DNA of 64,000 nt. Origin: Elmis aenea. Its lineage: Eukaryota > Arthropoda > Insecta > Coleoptera > Elmidae. The DNA lies in contig OX393576.1 in the NCBI GenBank assembly GCA_947652605.1, positions 57,636,966 to 57,700,965 on the forward strand, in the 5' to 3' direction. The notes under the pieces were generated by a model. The model had not been told where the DNA came from. It searched no databases and saw nothing but the letters and a program-made list of their open reading frames with translations. The translations under genes and the position numbers were made by a program. Shown in pieces: positions 58,032 through 64,000 of the stretch (its first letter is position 1; each line of letters opens with the position of its first letter).

Positions 58032-58716
58032 TAATGTAACGTTTTGAATGTAAGGTACAATGAAAAAATCAAAATAGTTTAGCAAAATGTTCTAATCAAT
58101 AAGTTTTATACTTATTATTATGTGTGATAATAAGGATTAAGGAGAGGTGTGGTAATGGTCATTTTAAACTTTTTTAGTGTCCATTTTCTTAATGTCGTAT
58201 AAACCCCCAAACCAGTTTTACTATTTACTGCTGCATCCAAACGCATTAAACGTGGTTTCGGATATTGCATTAATCGGCAGTCTGGTGTGTTTTCGTGTAT
58301 CTTAAAGTCCCACAAGGATACTAAATCAATCTAGTTTATTACGAAATTGCCCAAAGCTGAGACTTGGAATCGAGTGTTAGGTATGCAACTCAAGCACTAT
58401 AATAACAAATAACGGGTGTCTAAGGAATTTTACCTCGATTCCAACTCCAGCACGTTATTTCTATAATTTAACGTAAACGCAAACTGAAACGACAACGCCA
58501 TTATAATAATATTTTATTTTCGCAACCCAAGTACAAGTTATATAACGTGAATACAGTGAATATCTGCTGTTAATACGTTATTTGGTTGGTGAATACAGTG
58601 GATATCTGCTTTTAATACGATATTTGGTTAAGAAGCGACCAAAAGTCGCGAATCCAACACATGCAGGACAGAACATCATAAAATAAATATGCACAATCGT
58701 CAATAAGAAAAAAAAA
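58032..58716. other. No recognisable gene; one 41-bp tandem duplication
   Basis: GTGAATACAGTGAATATCTG at 58548 and GTGAATACAGTGGATATCTG at 58589 begin two adjacent 41-base copies. These may be LINE sequence downstream of ORF1 (minus strand), but no motif confirms it. Confidence 0.4.
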
Positions 58717-59630
58717 TTAATTTTTGGGTTTCTTTAAAAATTTAGTTTTGATTTTTTGCATTTCTATGGCTACGATGCATCCTCGATTGTTCGCAGGGTG
58801 GTTGCTGCCACAGTGTACGCATTTTGGTGGTCCGTCCTTTGGCTTCGTGCAATCTACAGTAAGGTGTTTACCAGGACATTTGACACATCGTGGTTCTTTG
58901 GCACAGTACTTTTGCGTGTGTCCATACGCTTGGCATCTTTTGCATTGTGGGACTAGGCTAGTTTTTTTGATTGGTTGTATTTCAACCCTAATACCCAGTA
59001 TGTCAGTGATTGCAAAGATTTTATTAACATCATCATGTCTGAATACCAGCATAAACATATTTAGTGGCTGTTTTGTCTTCCATTTCAGTTTATTAACTGC
59101 TTCTAGTGCCTTAAACCCTCTTTTCCGAAGTTCGGTATCTATCTTTTCCGGATTGCAGGAATAATGCAGTTTATTGGCAATTACGTTGATTGGTCTGTTT
59201 TGTTTATTTTCAAATGAAAACCATTTTATATTGTTGTCCAGAAGCATTTTAGTTAACATCCGATAACTTTGTTCATCTTGTACAATAATTTTAATATTTT
59301 CATTATTTATTACTTTAATTTGTAATCCAACAAGCATATCGCTTAGTTTGTCGTGGAGTTCGTTAAAGTTTTCAATGCCTTCCACTACTACTGGTGGGGG
59401 CGATGATGTTTTTTAATCTTTCTTTTGTCCTGCTGGGACAATTTGTTCTTGTTGAGGTGGTGTTAACGAAGTATCCATCCGTCTTTTTTTGTTGTTTTTG
59501 TCTTTTCTCCTTATCCACTCTGTTTCCTTTGCTAATTCCTCCTCATCCGTTACGTATTCTATTTTTTCTGTATTGTTTGTTGTTTCTACGAGACACTGTA
59601 GATTTTTTGCATATCAGCTAATTGGTTTTC
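58717..59630 (-). pseudogene. LINE ORF1 gag-like protein with three zinc knuckles
   Basis: The main open frame (59385-58717) contains INVIANKLHYSCNPEKID, ELRKRGFKALEAVNKLKWKT and VEIQPIKKTSLVPQ, typical of the PRE_C2HC region. It is followed by CKRCQAYGHTQKYC, CVKCPGKHLTVDC and CVHCGSNHPANNRGC, and a basic end. This is the nucleic-acid-binding gag-like ORF1 of Jockey-group retrotransposons. The frame is open upstream through S-S-P-P-P but is closed by a stop next to a run of six A near 59410. The Lys/Arg-rich segment beyond (to about 59600) is in another frame, so one frameshift probably inactivates it. Confidence 0.78.
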
Positions 59631-60221
59631 AAGTTCATGTTAGGATGCCTTTTTTGAATAATTAATAACTGGGGCGTTAACTACTTTAATTTACATGGTT
59701 CGTATTATTTTACTTACAAGTTTAGTGTTATTTATTATAAACACATGGGTTCCCGAGGCAGGCAGAGGCTGAAGCCAAGCGATTGGTGCAAAGGTGTATG
59801 CAGCGTACATAAAACAAAGAAGCTTGTGCCACTGATAACATTTAATAATTAGTAACAATTATGTACTCACCGGGGGGAACCCACCCCCGCGTGTGATGCT
59901 GGATCGCCAGGGATAATATAAGCCCATCACCATATTATAGTAACACATAAATCTCCACTAAAGCCAAGCATAAATCCACAAGGTGGTCTCACTCGCACAC
60001 AAAGCTGAAAGGCAAAGCATGGCGTCCCACGCATATATAGATTAGCATGTGTATCAACATACACCCTGGATCTAGTCCAGTACAACTCCTGGACAACACT
60101 CCGGATCAGCAACCTGGACAACAGCTATCAGACTCTCTGGTCACGTTGGGTACCGTTGGCATGCTTTGATGGCACCTGGGTGGACCCTCCGTACGACCGG
60201 ATTCCTACGCTTACTGCGCCT

Positions 60222-60360
60222 CATCACCCAGGTGTACCCTCATGGGGCGGCTGCGGCCAGGTGTGGGCCAGGACACACAGCATAGACCCACCACCCAGGG
60301 GCACCCCCCATAGGGCAGCTACGGCTGGGGGTGTGAGCCAGGACACACAGCATAGACTCA
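60222..60360 (-). repeat. Two tandem 69-bp units in the LINE leader
   Basis: Units 60222-60290 and 60291-60360 both contain a CACCCAGG start, a GGGC-GC-CGGC middle and CAGGACACACAGCATAGAC. Base composition is far richer in G+C than the surroundings. Repeated leader monomers occur in several LINE groups and usually carry the internal promoter; that role is inferred here. Confidence 0.7.
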
Positions 60361-60720
60361 CATTCCCCAGCACTCTGTATAGAGAAATGGAGAGAAATTA
60401 GCAGCATGATTAGTACATTACCAAATGATTGCAATCCAAAACACAATAACACAATAACATAATAAACACCAATAACTGCAGTATTACGATAATAAAGGCC
60501 ATATAATGTAATTACATGCACTACGCAATGCCAACCCTTTAAATTACCACATAGCATCACATACACGTAACATGTATAATTCTAACAACTTATACTAAAG
60601 ACTGTCGAAAGTGAACTGTATATCTCGAGTGCCCCCCGCAAGGGGTGGCGTCTGGCCGATACATAATATAAACAGTTTTGGGTCACTTTACCTGCCTCCA
60701 ACGAAACCAAGAACCAAAAT

Positions 60721-62630
60721 ACGAATACTATCTTTCTTAAAATGTAACACATGCTTCAGTGTATAATGAACGTAATTATTATCATCTTAAATTCAAGAAC
60801 TAATTTATCTTAGATTATCAAGTATCATAACCAGAAAATAAAGGTAAAATACCTTAGACAAAAATATGAGCCTTTCATTCATTTATTCTGGAGGACAGGG
60901 CATGATTTTCATGCTCCATTTTTTTCCATTTCTTATACAATTCTTCATTTAGTGTCGTTATAGAACTCTCATTAAATAAGTCAGTATTTCTTTGTTTTAT
61001 TGCCAGTTCATTTGTTTTTGCTGGTCTTGCATTTTCTGCAAATAGCTTTGCATGCGCTTTACAAGGTGTGTGTGTCATCGTTACGCGATACGGTCACCGA
61101 CCTTGTATATCGTCTGATAGCACTCACAACCAATGAAATCACTCATTACTCGAACTGTAATTAATTGGGTTTCCCTCACACGTCCACTCGCGACAAGAGT
61201 CAATCGATTACTTCTTTCAAAACAATTGAAAACTTTTGGATGATTGTTTCAAGAGCTAAGTTGTCAGTCTTAAGCTATTCTCTATCACCGCAAAGGTGGC
61301 TTTAATTATCTTCATTTATTGTTTTAACAGTAGTAATGCTTTTTGTGGTAGGAGCCTTTAGAAAACGCCCTACACTTTAATAACCAACATTGAATTTTTA
61401 CGATTTAGTCTAGACAATTTAAACAAACTAGAAAAATCATTACATAGGAAGACATTTTAACTTTGAAAAGGCATACCTAAAAGTTATTGAAATAGGTAAT
61501 TATTTAAGATTTAACAGTCAATTAATGCATTTTTAATTAACTTTTTTAGGAAATGAAACATTTGTTAAGGCACTTTTCGTTTTCGTTTATTATCAACTTA
61601 ACAGGCAGACCAATTGCTAGCTTTTACGGCGGCTAGATTACAAGAAGTTTATTTTAAGCGTTTAAGAACTAAGTTAAATATAATTTCCAATCATTACCAG
61701 CAATTGAAAGAGCAAAACTAATGTTTGCGCTATTAAAACTGAAATAACTGTATAATTCAAGTCAATGCAAAGAAACACCATTTCTTAAACAACCAAGTTA
61801 GACTCCCGATATTTAACAGTTTAGCATGATTGTTATTAATAAATAAAATTTGTGGTACCTTCAGATTGTTGGCTGACTAAAAATTGTATAACTAAAGCGG
61901 AGTTATTTAGAGAACGTCGATCGTTATTGTAATTCTAATAAAGAAAGCAAATAATAACATCTCGTTTTAATAGCTTCAGGCAAACGAGCAAACCATTAAT
62001 AAACAATTGTTAACCAAAACTCAAAACTAACTTAACTGTGTTTTAGCGCAAAGCTTAACGACTAAAATCGCTAATGAAATTCATAATTTAAGCAGGAAAC
62101 TTATATTTACTTTATGTATGCAATAGTTTCGAAATTACAGCTCGCATTGAAACGTTTTCTCGAACTCGATTAACCACAAATAATGTAGATGCTTTTTGTT
62201 TGAAGGTAAGGATATATTTTAAAGTATAGATATTATTTCAATATTCTGCGTCAATTTAAAGCTAAAAATAATGAAACTTTTGTTTATTCATGTTTGTAAA
62301 ATTATTTTTTTAATAATCGAAAATATTTTGAAGCCCAAGGCAGCGAAGAGAATCAGAAAAATAACAAGCAACAATAAAAGCAAATTAGCCTGCTTTATTT
62401 TTCTCAGTACAAATTGGGAACAGTTCTGTTACTGATATGATGCGCAATTTTTTAAATAAAAATATCAGGTTTAGCCAGCTAGCAGCTATACTCAATCGGA
62501 GCCATCGTGGAACGTTAAATCCAATATAACTTGACTGTTATGGTGATTATAGAAAGAAGTATCTTAACTAATGTTTTTTGGCTATTAGTTTGACTTTATC
62601 TGAACTATAATTCTCAAACATTCGTCAGTG
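60721..62630. other. No recognisable gene
   Basis: One minus-strand frame of 67 codons with a real ATG (61078-60875) has a charged, helix-like composition (LNEELYKKWKKMEHENHA), but I recognise no family. A single exon cannot be excluded. The rest is AT-rich spacer. Confidence 0.4.
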
Positions 62631-62634
62631 TTAA

Positions 62635-63560
62635 CCCTTAATTACTCGCGCTGGTGTATTTTGTACACCAGCGCCAAATTTCTTGCCTCCATCAAACGTA
62701 CGATTTTTTTGGTGGCACCAGACCCCCACCTAACCTATGTCTAACATATCCGGAATGTAATGGATCAGTCATACGCCAAAATGCCCAACTGACCTTTGCG
62801 TTTTTACATAAATTTTAATGCGTTGTCACGTTGGTGCCTAGAATACACCGCGCGGGAAATTTTGTAAATTATGTAAATATTCAATCTTTTATACAAAAAC
62901 GTTTGTTTTATTGTGTGATGGTGTTATGTATGGGTATTTTTGCCATCCGCAAGTGTGTTCTCGCTTCTAGTTACGCTAAATATATTTTTTTTATTTGTTT
63001 ATTTATTTTTTTTTTAAATTTTTATCATTTTACGTCTTATATTCCCATAAAAATTCCCAATGCCTAACGGAGGAGGAAATGAGGAACTTCTTGGAGGCTG
63101 GAAGTTCAGATGAGGAAATTCTAGGTTCTAGGCGATAAGGAAGATGACCTTGAACAGGGAGTAATTACTCAAAGTGACCATGACAGTACGTCAGAACTGG
63201 AAGGCAGTGACCTTGAAAATGAGATTTCTAGTGAGAGTGATGGGGATGATAGTGCTGATGTAGAGTTTTTCTTTGGAAAAAATAGAGCCATCAAATCGGA
63301 AGAAGACTAGAGGGCTTTTAAAATTAATTTTGTTTTTCGTTAACTGTTTTTTTTTTTGTTCGTTGATATTATGTTCCTATATATTTTTAAAATGTTTAAC
63401 TTATTCGTAAAAACTATACCTACTTATTTTTATTGTTTGACGTAAATTACCGTCAGCAAAAAAATAGCGTTTTTGTTGAAAAACAAGCTAAATTTAGGGT
63501 GGTGTACAAAGTACACCGCGCGGGAAAAAGTTCGAATAATTTGGCGCGAGTAACTAAGGG
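62635..63560 (+). mobile_element. piggyBac deletion derivative with TGGTGTA-TACACCA palindromes
   Basis: TTAA at 62631-62634 and 63561-63564 flank inverted ends CCCTTAATTACTCGCGC and the inverse of GCGCGAGTAACTAAGGG (one mismatch). Left palindrome: arms GCGCTGGTGTA and TACACCAGCGC around TTTTG (62648-62674). Right palindrome: GGTGTACAAAGTACACC (63501-63517). A worn third, GGTGCCTAGAATACACC, is at 62833; it and the right one are each followed by GCGCGGGAAA. The internal deletion leaves only an N-terminal coding scrap. Confidence 0.85.
63079..63310 (+). pseudogene. piggyBac transposase N-terminal scrap
   Basis: ATG at 63079 begins MRNFLEAGSSDEEILGSR; after a frame change an acidic region follows (DKEDDLEQGVITQSDHDS, SELEGSDLENEISSESDGDD) ending FFGKNRAIKSEED and a stop at 63308-63310. 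Acidic Ser/Asp/Glu starts are usual in piggyBac transposases. The core is deleted. Confidence 0.6.
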
Positions 63561-63659
63561 TTAAAAAGAATTGGGGAAATTTGAACAAGGAATAATTATA
63601 TTTTTACCTATATCATTTATCTAGCAAAAACCACAAAAAAAATATTTTAACGTTGCTCT

Positions 63660-64000
63660 ATGACGAGGTACCCGGGTACTTATGACTAAAAAACTGCGAA
63701 TCTGTCATGGAACCTTTCGGTTGTTGGTACATTAAAAATAAACAAACCATATATACCCTCCCAGATGTTAGCAAATAAGTCACGAAAATTCTTCAATATT
63801 TGCATTTGGAGAAGACAATGTAACCATGGTTTTATATGTCCCGAAGCGCAACAAAGCAGTAATTTTACTGTCTACTTTACAATATGATAGTGCCGTTAGT
63901 GGTTCTAAAAGCAAGCCCGAAATAATTCACTATTATAATGCTGGAAAAGGAGGTGTCGATAATATGGATAAAATGGTGTCATACTACTCCGTAAAACGAA
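63660..64000 (+). pseudogene. piggyBac transposase, C-terminal half, running off the window
   Basis: In one frame near 63725-63775: VGTLKINKPYIPSQMLANKS. In another from about 63795: FAFGEDNVTMVLYVPKRNKA, VILLSTLQYDS, KPEIIHYYNAGKGGVDNMDK and MVSYYSVKR. This is the conserved piggyBac order V-G-T-x-x-x-N-K ... Y-V-P-K-x-N-K-x-V-x-x-L-S-T ... Y-N-x-x-K-G-G-V-D-x-M-D-x-M. The Asp of GGVD (codon about 63958) is a catalytic residue and is intact. One frameshift separates the two parts. The element does not share ends with the derivative at 62635-63560 and its 5' part is not recognised. Confidence 0.8.

Larger units (their letters stand above)
58717..60720 (-). mobile_element. Jockey-type LINE: 5' leader and ORF1 only
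   Basis: On the minus strand, a GC-rich leader (about 60720-59640) with a 69-bp tandem duplication leads into ORF1 (about 59640-58717). No reverse transcriptase follows. LINE copies are normally truncated at the 5' end, so a copy with leader and ORF1 but without ORF2 is unusual; later deletion is the simplest explanation. The 5' border is approximate. Confidence 0.6.

Noticed and set aside
60156..60566. Proline- or glycine-rich frames in the GC-rich block as a host protein
   Set aside because: The block consists of 69-bp tandem units in the LINE leader, and frames on both strands are open only because of base composition.

Overview
The window looks like repeat-dense, AT-rich DNA from an arthropod, most likely an insect. 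The case rests on the transposon repertoire: piggyBac families with TTAA target duplications, Tc1/mariner elements with TACAGGGTG ends, pogo/Tigger, hAT, MULE and Jockey-type LINE fragments. I found no convincing host gene, rRNA or tRNA. There is one 200-base assembly gap (5459-5658). Nearly every open frame that can be assigned belongs to a transposon, and nearly all of those are broken.

Layout. 0-8.5 kb: mostly featureless, with a hairpin MITE, the gap flanked by two unrelated mariner-type ends, and a 381-bp piggyBac MITE (7289-7669). 8.6-12.6 kb: a MITE with a duplicated 3' part, hit by a 3.3-kb foldback-like element whose long inverted repeats consist of AATTCACCGAA units. Its core is a 355-bp satellite, itself split by a hAT element with an 8-bp duplication. 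13.8-15.8 kb: foldback A, carrying a nested pogo element with a PHD-finger remnant. 16.7-18.9 kb: a degraded piggyBac. 19.4-22.7 kb: a pogo-like non-autonomous element carrying a nearly complete Tigger element. 23-28.8 kb: mariner fragments, a piggyBac deletion derivative, G-runs and a Helitron-like repeat. 30.6-33.2 kb: foldback B, a LINE reverse transcriptase scrap and small TACAGGGTG elements. 36-42 kb: DUF4817, MULE and hAT scraps plus a 196-bp satellite related to the 355-bp one. 42.6-44 kb: a TA-flanked element with an unassigned protein. 44.9-46.1 kb: a mariner. 48.6-50.1 kb: cruciforms, a tyrosine-recombinase-like fragment and a LINE 3' end. 50.7-54.6 kb: foldback C abutting a second mariner that contains another PHD-type pogo element. 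55.9-60.7 kb: Helitron-like copy, mariner ends, foldback D, and a LINE 5' end with ORF1. 62.6-64 kb: a piggyBac deletion derivative and the C-terminal part of another piggyBac transposase running off the edge.

Three patterns cut across the elements. (1) Four unrelated piggyBac families each carry their own short palindrome just inside the ends, as expected for binding sites of the transposase zinc domain. (2) Three large foldback elements each contain the start of a DUF4817-type mariner transposase at their centre, so they look like inverted duplications of mariner 5' ends; a CATAG-CCAA-CTATG motif recurs in these ends. (3) Three pogo-like TA elements are filled with 7-9 copies of a TAAWATGGRA motif.

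All assignments come from reading motifs by eye. No database search was possible.
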